Below the pieces are notes generated by a model. It made no database searches. It worked only from the letters and a program-made list of their open reading frames with translations, and was not told the origin of the DNA. Below, one piece after another: positions 1 through 7,531 of a DNA stretch of 49,128 nt (positions are counted from its first letter, which is position 1; each line of letters opens with the position of its first letter). The position numbers were made by a program, and so were the translations under genes. The stretch covers positions 1 through 49,128 of the forward strand of contig CAZECE010000058.1 in NCBI GenBank assembly GCA_964510525.1, in the 5' to 3' direction. Source of the DNA: CAZECE01 sp964510525. Lineage in GTDB: Bacteria; Pseudomonadota; Gammaproteobacteria; Pseudomonadales; JANQJO01.

Positions 1-1296
1 CTTGAAGGGGGTAAAGGTTTTGAGTTGCTGGAGAAAATTCACAGCTTTAATGAAACCAGTCATGTTACGGTTGTGATGATGACCGCGCACTTGTCTATGG
101 GGCGCCAGCCCGAGCAGCGCACAACAAGCTTGTATCCCAATGGTTACATGGGGGTCGAGACGCTCACCAAACCGATTAATGCCAGAGTGCTTACCGGCAT
201 GATGAACTTTTACCGTCAGTTAAAGAAGACGCGTCAGTTGGTGAGTGTGCTGCACAATAACAACGATCACTTGTTAGAAGCGAAGAACGAAGGTGTGTTG
301 GCCGTGGATCGAGACGGCGGCATATTGTTTGCCAACAACAGCGCCTGTCGATTATTGGCCGTAAAGCCTTCTGATTTGGTCGGTACCTATGTGGAATCTA
401 TTTTTGATAAAGATCATAACAGCGTTATTTCGCAGTGGATTGAGCATCCGATTGCGGTGGCATGCAACAACCAGCACATCGTGCAAGTTGAATCCGCAAA
501 GTTTTGGTGTGCCCATGGGGATGCTATCAGTGTTAAATTTGCTGCGGTACCGATCAAAGAAAGTGGCGATGTGAACATTGTCTTTGCTTTCCAGCAAATC
601 AGTGAAGCAACTCAGTCGCCTGTACCAGAACAAAGCAGAGCCACGAATGTGTCGGCTCAAGCGCCTGTACCAAAGGGTTCATTGAATTCAAAAGTTGCTC
701 AACCTCTAAGTGATGCCCAAATAAGCGATGCTCAAAAGTGTGCTTTTCAAAAGGGTGGCACATTAAAACAAAAAGCCAGCGGCTTGTTGGAGCAACAAGA
801 TGCAGGCGATGGGCGCAAAGCTTTCTTATTGGTGGACGTGGATCACTTCGGTCACATTGAAAGCCAGTTGGGGCGTTCCGTTGCGGATGAGGTGTTGCAA
901 AATATCTGTGAACGAATCAACCTGTTGATTGGTATTCAGGGCGACTGGATGCAGTTAGAGGGCGATCGATTTGGCATTGTGACGACTTACTCGGATGCTG
1001 ATGGTATCGCTGAACATTTGGTGTCGGCCTTTCGGAGCGAGTTTAAAGTCATGGGGCATGAGCTTTATCTCGGAGTGAGTGTCGCTCTGACTATGTTCTA
1101 TTACCCTGTCGATGATATTGAGCCTATGCTTGAGGCTACTGCGTCTGTTTTAAATAAAATTAAGCAGTCTGGCGGGGGGGCGCATCAATGGGTGTCGGGT
1201 CATAGTCCAAAAGAGCTCAGTGCACTTTTAGAGGAGCAAGAGCGATTACACCTGGATAAGTTGAAGCAAGCGCTTTCAGCGGACTGCGCTCTTTAG
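1..1296 (+). CDS. Response regulator with PAS and degenerate GGDEF domains (5' truncated)
   Basis: The reading frame is open from the first base, so the N-terminus lies outside the window; 431 codons are visible. The first ~60 residues are the C-terminal half of a receiver domain: hydrophobic strand, M-T-A, then T-K-P-I with the conserved lysine. A PAS-like domain (about residues 85-200) follows. After a low-complexity linker with a 15-bp tandem duplication (709-738), a GGDEF-fold domain runs to about residue 405. The GGDEF signature itself reads E-G-D-R-F (residues 320-324), so cyclase activity is doubtful; a structural or GTP-sensing role is inferred. The partner kinase is not visible. Family assignment is good, function unknown. 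Confidence 0.75.
   Translation, partial: LEGGKGFELLEKIHSFNETSHVTVVMMTAHLSMGRQPEQRTTSLYPNGYMGVETLTKPINARVLTGMMNFYRQLKKTRQLVSVLHNNNDHLLEAKNEGVLAVDRDGGILFANNSACRLLAVKPSDLVGTYVESIFDKDHNSVISQWIEHPIAVACNNQHIVQVESAKFWCAHGDAISVKFAAVPIKESGDVNIVFAFQQISEATQSPVPEQSRATNVSAQAPVPKGSLNSKVAQPLSDAQISDAQKCAFQKGGTLKQKASGLLEQQDAGDGRKAFLLVDVDHFGHIESQLGRSVADEVLQNICERINLLIGIQGDWMQLEGDRFGIVTTYSDADGIAEHLVSAFRSEFKVMGHELYLGVSVALTMFYYPVDDIEPMLEATASVLNKIKQSGGGAHQWVSGHSPKELSALLEEQERLHLDKLKQALSADCAL
709..738 (+). repeat. 2 x 15-bp in-frame tandem duplication
   Basis: agtgatgcccaaata is followed directly by agcgatgctcaaaag. Both encode S-D-A-Q-x and lie in the linker between the PAS and GGDEF-like domains. Confidence 0.7.
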
Positions 1297-1364
1297 GTAG
1301 CCCATTAACTTAGGTGTCCAGTTAACTTAGGTGCCTTGTTAACCTAGTTGCCCTGTTAGCCAAT
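1297..1364. repeat. Degenerate 17-bp tandem repeat, about 4 units
   Basis: Units start at 1297, 1314, 1331 and 1348 with exact 17-bp spacing. The shared core is gttaacttag, best kept in units 1-3. The array starts immediately after the stop of the regulator gene and runs into the last codons of the convergent hydrolase gene, so part of it is translated. Confidence 0.8.
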
Positions 1365-2250
1365 CAACGTGATGCTCAATGACCGCCTCAGAATTGAGTT
1401 CATTGTGTAATTCATGAAAGGCACCAGGCCATGATTTAAGTTCGGCAGTATCCGTTTCTGAAGTATTAAGGGGGCTGCCTTTTTTTATTTGCGAAGCCAA
1501 GGCAACGGAGCTGGCAAAGTGGGTGACGGGGTCGTCGTCACCATGTGATAACAAGAGCGGTTTGTACCAGTTATCGGCTAACGCAAAGGTTTGTCGGCCG
1601 GCGGCGTGAATGCCGAGGAACAATTCAGGCGAAATGCGATCATGAACGAGGGGATCGTCTAAATACGCTTGTACCACATCTGGGTCTCGGCTGATGCCGT
1701 TTGGGTCTAACCCGGTGGGCAGAGTTAGTTTTGGTGCGGCGTATTTCAGTAAGCGGGCGCCTATCCTTTTTATGAGGGGCGGAGGATTGGTCAGCGTTAA
1801 CCACGGGCTTGAGGCGAGTACAGCAGTGACCTGTTGTGCGAGTGGCATCGTGAGCGTGTAGTTCAATACAATCCCGCCACCCATGCTATGGCCATACAGC
1901 ATAATGGGCATTTGATTGTTTGTGTGTTCGATTGCGTGTTCTAGAACGAGGTTGAGGTCGTCTAAAAACTGCTGAAAGCGAGGCACATAGCCGCGCTTGC
2001 CACCCGATAGACCGTGACCACGATGATCATACGTGAAGACGTCAAAATTAGCTTGATTCAACGCATCGATAACATGTGGGTAGCGCCCACTGTGCTCGCC
2101 ATACCCATGTACCAAGCAAACCACGCCTTTGGGCTTGGCCACCAAAGCGGTTTGGCTGTGCAGCTGCAAACCATCCTCTGCCGTCAGAGGGGTTGTTGAG
2201 ATCTTAGGTAGATTGCTCTTTGGCTTTTTCCGTGGCTGATGTCCTTCCAT
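1339..2250 (-). CDS. Alpha/beta hydrolase (monoacylglycerol lipase-like)
   Basis: A serine hydrolase of the lysophospholipase/monoacylglycerol lipase group (Hydrolase_4). Visible landmarks are the H-G-x-G oxyanion-hole segment (L-V-H-G-Y-G-E-H-S), the nucleophile elbow G-H-S-M-G-G near residue 120, an Asp in S-H-G-D-D-D near residue 235 and a His in A-F-H-E-L near residue 278. No signal peptide is seen, so it is likely cytoplasmic. I chose the ATG at 2250 (303 aa) because GGAGA lies 6 nt upstream of it; an ATG at 2289 has no well-spaced ribosome site. Either start overlaps the 3' end of purB (47 nt from 2250), suggesting translational coupling. The physiological substrate is unknown. Confidence 0.85.
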   Translation of the reverse strand: MEGHQPRKKPKSNLPKISTTPLTAEDGLQLHSQTALVAKPKGVVCLVHGYGEHSGRYPHVIDALNQANFDVFTYDHRGHGLSGGKRGYVPRFQQFLDDLNLVLEHAIEHTNNQMPIMLYGHSMGGGIVLNYTLTMPLAQQVTAVLASSPWLTLTNPPPLIKRIGARLLKYAAPKLTLPTGLDPNGISRDPDVVQAYLDDPLVHDRISPELFLGIHAAGRQTFALADNWYKPLLLSHGDDDPVTHFASSVALASQIKKGSPLNTSETDTAELKSWPGAFHELHNELNSEAVIEHHVDWLTGQLG

Positions 2251-3631
2251 GAAGCGTCTCCAAAAGTTCGTGTACTTGTTGTTCAGCATTCCCCAAATAC
2301 GAGTCGGGTCGCAATGCGATTAAGCGCTCTTTCTCTTCTTGTGGCAGTTCCAGCTGCTCGATGAAGCGCTGGATCAGCTCTGCATTCATTTCCTTGCCTC
2401 GGGTGAGTGCCTTAAGTTTTTCGTAGGGTTGTTCAATTTGATAACGGCGCATGACGGTTTGAATGGGTTCCGCTAACAAGGCCCAGTTATCGTTCAGATC
2501 GTTCAACATTTGCTGTTCGTTAGCGCTGATTGAGCTCAGGCCTTTTAACGTTGATTGATAGGCAATGAACGCATGACCGGCCGCAACGCCTAAATTACGC
2601 AGTCGGGTAGAGTCGGTTAAGTCACGTTGAAAGCGAGAAATGGGCAGGGCTTCGCTGAGATGGCTGAGCAGCGCATTCGCCATGCCTAAGTTGCCTTCGG
2701 AGTTTTCAAAATCAATGGGGTTGACCTTGTGGGGCATGGTCGAAGAGCCGACTTCACCGGGGCGTGTTTTTTGGACAAAATAGCCTAGGCTGATATAGCC
2801 CCAAATATCACGATTGAGGTCAATAATGATGGTGTTGATGCGCGCTAAGGCATCGAGGTATTCAGCGATCCAGTCGTGCGGTTCAATCTGAGTCGTTAAT
2901 GGGTTCCAGGTCAAACCAAGCGATTCAACAAACTGTTGCGTCAGGCTTTGCCAATTGACGTCGGGGTACGCAGACAAATGTGCGTTGTAATTGCCAACGG
3001 CGCCATTGATTTTACCCAGCGGTTGTACGAGTTTGAATGCAGTGAGCTGGCGGTCTAATCGTAAGAGCACGTTGGCGAGTTCTTTGCCCATGGTCGTAGG
3101 GGATGCAGGTTGCCCGTGCGTCCTGGCCATCATTGGAAGAGCGGCATAGGTTTTGGCCAGTTCATTCAGGCGAGTGTGAATGTGTTCGATCATGGGAATT
3201 AGCTGTTGCTCTTTCGCTTCTTTCAGCATCAAGGCATAAGAAAGGTTGTTGATGTCTTCGGAGGTGCAGGCAAAGTGAATAAACTCTGCGTGTGGGGTGA
3301 TCTCAGGAATTTTTGTGAATTGTTCTTTTAAGTAATATTCCACCGCTTTTAAATCATGATTGGTGGTTTTCTCAATGTCTTTGACTTGCTGGGCTGCCTC
3401 AGGGGTAAAGTCAGTGAGTACCTGATCGAGTTGCTGTTGAGTGTCCGCCGAAAGGGCTGGCAGTTCTTTGATGTCTGGTGCGGCACACAATGTTTTAAAC
3501 CACTCGATTTCAACTTGGAGGCGATATTTAATCAAGCCAAACTCGCTGAACAGTGTGCGTAAAGGTTCGGCCTTTGAGGCGTAACGGCCATCTAGTGGAG
3601 AAAGGTTCAATAGGGTATTGGTTTTATTCAT
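2204..3631 (-). CDS. purB: Adenylosuccinate lyase
   Basis: Cleaves SAICAR and adenylosuccinate, releasing fumarate, in purine nucleotide biosynthesis; a cytoplasmic homotetramer. The fumarase/aspartase-superfamily signature S-S-T-M-P-H-K-V-N-P lies near residue 295, and T-S-E-D-I-N-N and A-R-T-H-G-Q-P-A are also present. It is 475 aa, slightly longer than the roughly 456 aa of E. coli PurB because of a charged C-terminal tail that overlaps the start of the downstream hydrolase. It lies 85 nt downstream of mnmA on the same strand. In E. coli hflD sits between these two genes; it is absent here. Confidence 0.97.
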   Translation of the reverse strand: MNKTNTLLNLSPLDGRYASKAEPLRTLFSEFGLIKYRLQVEIEWFKTLCAAPDIKELPALSADTQQQLDQVLTDFTPEAAQQVKDIEKTTNHDLKAVEYYLKEQFTKIPEITPHAEFIHFACTSEDINNLSYALMLKEAKEQQLIPMIEHIHTRLNELAKTYAALPMMARTHGQPASPTTMGKELANVLLRLDRQLTAFKLVQPLGKINGAVGNYNAHLSAYPDVNWQSLTQQFVESLGLTWNPLTTQIEPHDWIAEYLDALARINTIIIDLNRDIWGYISLGYFVQKTRPGEVGSSTMPHKVNPIDFENSEGNLGMANALLSHLSEALPISRFQRDLTDSTRLRNLGVAAGHAFIAYQSTLKGLSSISANEQQMLNDLNDNWALLAEPIQTVMRRYQIEQPYEKLKALTRGKEMNAELIQRFIEQLELPQEEKERLIALRPDSYLGNAEQQVHELLETLHGRTSATEKAKEQST

Positions 3632-3716
3632 GAGTTATTCTCTTAATTTATTGAGATGGTGTTTTTATGGAAGTTTATGTGGGTTAATGTGAGTTCAAAG
3701 GGGTGAAAGGTGTGTG

Positions 3717-4829
3717 TTATTGAGCGGCTTCAATGGTGGCCCCCCCTAAGCAATAATCGTTGTCGTAAAATACCACATATTGCCCTGGATTAATGGCACG
3801 TTGTGGCGTGTCGAAAGTAACCTCTAGGCTATGGTCGCTGTTAAAAATGACTTTGCAAGGCTGATCCGCTTGTCGGTGTCGTATTTTTGCGAAACACCGC
3901 ATCTCAGAGTGATTGCCTGGGACAATGTCTGGATTGATCCAATGGGCTTGGCCCGCCGTGAGAGTACTTGACATCAGCAGTGGGTGGTTGGGATCTTGTA
4001 CTACAACCAGTTGATTGCTGTCGACACGTTTGTCAGCGACGTACCAAGCAGCTTCGGGTTTGTCTTTAATACCGCCAAGACCAAGCCCTTTGCGTTGCCC
4101 CAGCGTGTAGTAGAGTAAGCCCATGTGTTCGCCAACGACTTGGTCTTCACTGGTAACAATAAGTCCGGGTGTTTCTGGAAGATAGCGATTTAAAAAATCT
4201 TTAAAGCGACGTTCGCCGATAAAGCAAACCCCCGTGCTGTCCTTGCGGTCAAAGTTGGGCAGGCCAATCTTGTGAGCTAGGGTGCGTACTTCAGGTTTGG
4301 ATAAATGACCAATCGGGAAGAGGCAGTCGTTGAGCTGCCTCGTGTTTAAAGCATGTAAAAAGTATGACTGATCTTTATTGTCGTCAAGGCCCTTTAGAAG
4401 TCGTGTTGAGCTGAGCGTAAGCCCTGAGCTGGTTTCGAGTCGAGCGTAGTGACCCGTGGCAATTTTGTCAGCGCCTAGGGATTTAGCGTAATGTAAAAAC
4501 GCATCGAACTTGATTTCGCGGTTGCAGAGTACATCTGGGTTTGGAATACGATGTTGTCGGTATTCTGATAAGAAATGTTCAAACACATTGTCCCAGTATT
4601 CGGCTGAAAAGTTGGCAGTCCGTAATGGGATGTCGAGTGTTTCGGCAGCTAGGGTGGCAGAGGTTAAATCCTGTTTGGCGGTGCAGTACTCAGTGCCATC
4701 GTCTTCTTCCCAGTTTTTCATGAACAGGCCTTCAACTTGGTAGCCTTGTTCTTTGAGTGCCCAGGCGGCGACCGATGAATCAACCCCGCCCGACAAACCG
4801 ACGATCACTTTAGTGTCTTTTATATCCAT
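3717..4829 (-). CDS. mnmA: tRNA-specific 2-thiouridylase MnmA
   Basis: Thiolates U34 of tRNA-Lys, -Glu and -Gln to s2U, using ATP and sulfur relayed from IscS/Tus proteins. The PP-loop S-G-G-V-D-S is at residues 13-18. The two catalytic cysteines are recognisable in V-L-C-N-R-E near residue 103 and G-V-C-F-I-G near residue 199, the spacing seen in E. coli. Length 370 aa is normal. It is the first gene of a minus-strand run with purB and the hydrolase, divergent from icd across 233 nt. Confidence 0.97.
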   Translation of the reverse strand: MDIKDTKVIVGLSGGVDSSVAAWALKEQGYQVEGLFMKNWEEDDGTEYCTAKQDLTSATLAAETLDIPLRTANFSAEYWDNVFEHFLSEYRQHRIPNPDVLCNREIKFDAFLHYAKSLGADKIATGHYARLETSSGLTLSSTRLLKGLDDNKDQSYFLHALNTRQLNDCLFPIGHLSKPEVRTLAHKIGLPNFDRKDSTGVCFIGERRFKDFLNRYLPETPGLIVTSEDQVVGEHMGLLYYTLGQRKGLGLGGIKDKPEAAWYVADKRVDSNQLVVVQDPNHPLLMSSTLTAGQAHWINPDIVPGNHSEMRCFAKIRHRQADQPCKVIFNSDHSLEVTFDTPQRAINPGQYVVFYDNDYCLGGATIEAAQ

Positions 4830-5062
4830 TGATTAATGAAACAAACCCTGTGGAAAGAATGCGCGTATTTTGCCACAAACCCCCCGACACCCTAAAGGAA
4901 ATGTAGGTCCGGCAGGTGGGCTTTTTGTTGAACGCTCGGTTTTGGGGTGACTATTCTTAAGATGACTATCAACAAATGGTTGAGATTTCCGTTAGAATAG
5001 CGGCACTGATACGGTTATACGGATAAATTTACAGTAAAACGAAAGAAAAGGGAGAAGTATGT

Positions 5063-6334
5063 ATGGGGTATCAAAAAATTATTCCCCCCAAGGATGGTGA
5101 TAGGGTTGTGGTCAATAAAGATTTATCTCTGGAGGTTCCCAATCATCCAATTATCCCTTTTATCGAGGGCGATGGCATTGGTGTCGATATCACGCCTGTC
5201 ACCTTAAAAGTTGTCAATGCTGCCGTGGAAAAAGCTTATGGCAGTCGTCGTTCCATTGTGTGGATGGAAATATATTGTGGTGAAAAAGCCACAAAAATTT
5301 ATGGGAAAGACGTTTGGTTGCCTGAAGAGACCTTGGAGGCCCTTACAGAATACTCTATTGGCATAAAAGGTCCGCTGACGACCCCCGTTGGTGGTGGTAT
5401 TCGTTCGCTGAATGTTGCGTTGCGCCAGAAGTTGGATTTGTACGTTTGTATGCGACCGGTTCGCTGGTTTCGCGGCGTGCCGAGTCCGGTCACGTGTCCT
5501 GAAAAAACCGATATGGTGATTTTTCGAGAAAACTCGGAGGATATCTATGCTGGTATTGAGTGGCAGGCAGACAGTGAAGAAGCCATCAAGCTGATTAAGT
5601 TTCTCAAAGAAGAGATGGGCGTGACTCAAATCCGTTTCCCTGAGCACTGTGGGATTGGCATCAAGCCGGTGTCAGAAGAAGGCACAAAACGCCTGGTGCG
5701 CAAGGCGATCCAATACGCGGTAGACAATGATTGTGATTCGGTAACCCTGGTGCATAAGGGTAATATCATGAAGTTTACTGAAGGTGCCTTCAAAGACTGG
5801 GGGTATGAGCTCTCACGCGAGCGTTTTCACGCTTCCCCGCTGGATGGTGGTCCTTGGCATGTGATGACTAACCCGCGAACGGGCAAAGAGATTGTGATTA
5901 AAGACGTCATTGCTGATGCGTTTTTACAACAGATCTTGATGCGACCTGAAGAGTACAGTGTGATTGCCACCTTGAATTTGAATGGGGATTACATCTCGGA
6001 TGCGTTAGCCGCTGAAGTTGGGGGTATCGGTATTGCGCCGGGTGCCAACATTGGTGGCAGTGTGGCATTGTTTGAAGCGACCCACGGAACGGCGCCGAAG
6101 TATGCTGGCCAAGATAAGGTGAATCCAGGTTCGCTGATTTTGTCCGCTGAAATGATGTTGCGTCATATGGGTTGGGTCGAGGCGGCTGATCTCATCTTGG
6201 CGGGTATGCAAGGGGCTATTGAGGCGAAAACCGTGACCTATGATTTTGAGCGCTTAATGCCAGACGCTGTATTGCTAAAATGTTCTGAGTTTGGTGATGC
6301 TGTGGTTAAGCATATGGACAAGCATATGGAGTAG
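5063..6334 (+). CDS. icd: Isocitrate dehydrogenase [NADP+]
   Basis: TCA-cycle enzyme converting isocitrate to 2-oxoglutarate with NADPH formation; a homodimer of the E. coli type (423 aa versus 416). The signature N-L-N-G-D-Y-I-S-D-A-L followed by G-I-G-I-A-P-G-A-N-I is present near residue 310. The substrate loop R-S-L-N-V-A-L-R-Q contains the serine phosphorylated by AceK in enterics. An AAGGGAGA ribosome site precedes two possible ATGs (5059 and 5063); only 5063 is in frame. It stands alone between divergent mnmA and convergent cspD. Confidence 0.97.
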   Translation: MGYQKIIPPKDGDRVVVNKDLSLEVPNHPIIPFIEGDGIGVDITPVTLKVVNAAVEKAYGSRRSIVWMEIYCGEKATKIYGKDVWLPEETLEALTEYSIGIKGPLTTPVGGGIRSLNVALRQKLDLYVCMRPVRWFRGVPSPVTCPEKTDMVIFRENSEDIYAGIEWQADSEEAIKLIKFLKEEMGVTQIRFPEHCGIGIKPVSEEGTKRLVRKAIQYAVDNDCDSVTLVHKGNIMKFTEGAFKDWGYELSRERFHASPLDGGPWHVMTNPRTGKEIVIKDVIADAFLQQILMRPEEYSVIATLNLNGDYISDALAAEVGGIGIAPGANIGGSVALFEATHGTAPKYAGQDKVNPGSLILSAEMMLRHMGWVEAADLILAGMQGAIEAKTVTYDFERLMPDAVLLKCSEFGDAVVKHMDKHME

Positions 6335-6361
6335 CTGGCTTGGATTAGTAGCGGGTCAAAA

Positions 6362-6385
6362 AAAGCGGGGTTAATTCCCCGCTTT
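6362..6385. terminator. Bidirectional hairpin between icd and cspD
   Basis: aaagcgggg (6362-6370) pairs with ccccgcttt (6377-6385) around a 6-nt loop. A-rich sequence precedes it and a short T-rich stretch follows, so it can serve the convergent icd (+) and cspD (-) genes. Confidence 0.75.
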
Positions 6386-6405
6386 CTCGTTTGTGTTCAG
6401 AAGGG

Positions 6406-6759
6406 TTAGGTTTGAGGCTCGGCTACCACTTCGGTTAAGATCGGAATGCTGTGTCCGTCTATGGGGGCTGAATCAGGGATTGATAAAGTGGATTCTGTCA
6501 GCCTGGATTCCGTTCGATCGGCTGTATCGCAGCTGGCGTCGCTCTCATCTGGATTGCCATGAAGGATTACATTCACGGCGTGCTGGCCTTTTGGGGCTTG
6601 TTGAATTTCAAAGCTAACATCTTGACCTGCTTTTAATGTCTTATACCCAGACATATCTATGTATGAATAGTGGACAAAAAGATCCTCGCCACCTTCTTCT
6701 GGTCGAATGAATCCATAGCCTTTGGTGTTGTTAAACCATTTAACCTTTCCTTGCTGCAT
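6406..6759 (-). CDS. cspD: Cold-shock domain protein, CspD-like with acidic C-terminal tail
   Basis: The first ~68 residues form a cold-shock domain with both RNP motifs: G-K-V-K-W-F-N with K-G-Y-G-F-I, and D-L-F-V-H-Y. It binds single-stranded nucleic acid. The position next to clpS-clpA is that of cspD in many gammaproteobacteria; E. coli CspD (74 aa) is a stationary-phase replication inhibitor. At 117 aa this version has an extra Asp/Glu/Ser-rich tail of ~45 residues that I do not recognise. It is transcribed divergently from clpS. Confidence 0.9.
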   Translation of the reverse strand: MQQGKVKWFNNTKGYGFIRPEEGGEDLFVHYSYIDMSGYKTLKAGQDVSFEIQQAPKGQHAVNVILHGNPDESDASCDTADRTESRLTESTLSIPDSAPIDGHSIPILTEVVAEPQT

Positions 6760-6783
6760 AACGTCTCTACCTCGATAACTGAC

Positions 6784-6862
6784 TTGATGGGATCAATGGG
6801 TGTTTGACTGGGTCAATGGGGCTTGATTGGGTCAATAAGTCATGACTGCGTCAAATAGGTGT
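6784..6862. repeat. Degenerate ~20-bp tandem repeat upstream of cspD
   Basis: Four units of the form ttga(c/t)tgggtcaatgggg start near 6784, 6804, 6823 and 6843. They lie in the 374-nt gap between the cspD start and clpS. The remainder (6863-7133) is AT-rich leader sequence in which I can call no firm promoter. Confidence 0.75.
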
Positions 6863-7032
6863 ATGCTGAAAATAGGTGTTAACAGGTTGCAAATTTAAGG
6901 GCACGTTTCATGAGGTTGTAATGATTAAACGCTGAGGTAACCACAATCCTTATTGCCCTATAGATTGCTGGATGCCACCTTCTCGTATTATGCTAAATTA
7001 GTCAAGACTTTAGTGTTGTTAAGCTACTGATT

Positions 7033-7122
7033 ATGGGAGAATTTGGGGCAGCCATTGAAAAGCTGGGTTTAAACCAAATAACTTTATTTAGGCTATTTAC
7101 GAAAAAAATCAAAGAAATTTAA
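7033..7122 (+). CDS. Possible 29-codon leader ORF before clpS
   Basis: An ATG-initiated 29-codon frame (M-G-E-F-G-A-A-I-E-K...) ends 11 nt before the clpS ATG. It has no convincing ribosome site, and the only supports are its position and its amphipathic look. It may be chance. Confidence 0.2.
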   Translation: MGEFGAAIEKLGLNQITLFRLFTKKIKEI

Positions 7123-7133
7123 GAGTGTTGAGA

Positions 7134-7499
7134 ATGAGTAAAAACGTCTTTTTTCAACTAGTATTAAATCAAGCAGGTCGTGAGCTTTTGTCTGTTGAGC
7201 ATGACGGCGATTTAGTGGTCGAGAAATCAAAGCAAAAGCTGGCACCACCGCCGTTATATGTGGTTGTAATGCTCAATGACGACTTCACCCCGATGGATTT
7301 TGTGGTGGAGGTATTGCAAAGATTCTTTGGTCTGGATATAGAGAAAGCCACTCAGATCATGATGGATGTGCATACAAAAGGGCAGGCTATATGTGGTGTT
7401 TATAGCAAGGATGTGGCCGAAACGAAATCACTGCAAGTGAATCGTTATGCCAGAGAGAATCAACATCCGCTATTGTGTGAGATTCAACAATCGGGATAG
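7134..7499 (+). CDS. clpS: ATP-dependent Clp protease adaptor ClpS
   Basis: Binds N-degron substrates (Leu, Phe, Trp, Tyr N-termini) and delivers them to ClpA. The core N-D-D-F-T-P-M-D-F-V and the M-D-V-H-T-K-G segment contain the acidic pair and His that form the N-degron pocket. I start at the ATG at 7134 (121 aa), with AAGAG 8 nt upstream; a GTG at 7125 is an in-frame alternative. A 32-nt gap separates it from clpA, so the two are probably cotranscribed. Confidence 0.95.
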   Translation: MSKNVFFQLVLNQAGRELLSVEHDGDLVVEKSKQKLAPPPLYVVVMLNDDFTPMDFVVEVLQRFFGLDIEKATQIMMDVHTKGQAICGVYSKDVAETKSLQVNRYARENQHPLLCEIQQSG

Positions 7500-7531
7500 A
7501 AAATAAGTAGGGTTAATTAAGGTATACGTTT

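Noticed and set aside
5204..5647. 147-codon ORF opposite icd
   Set aside because: Shadow of a strongly conserved gene; the translation is Thr/Asn-rich and unlike a real protein.
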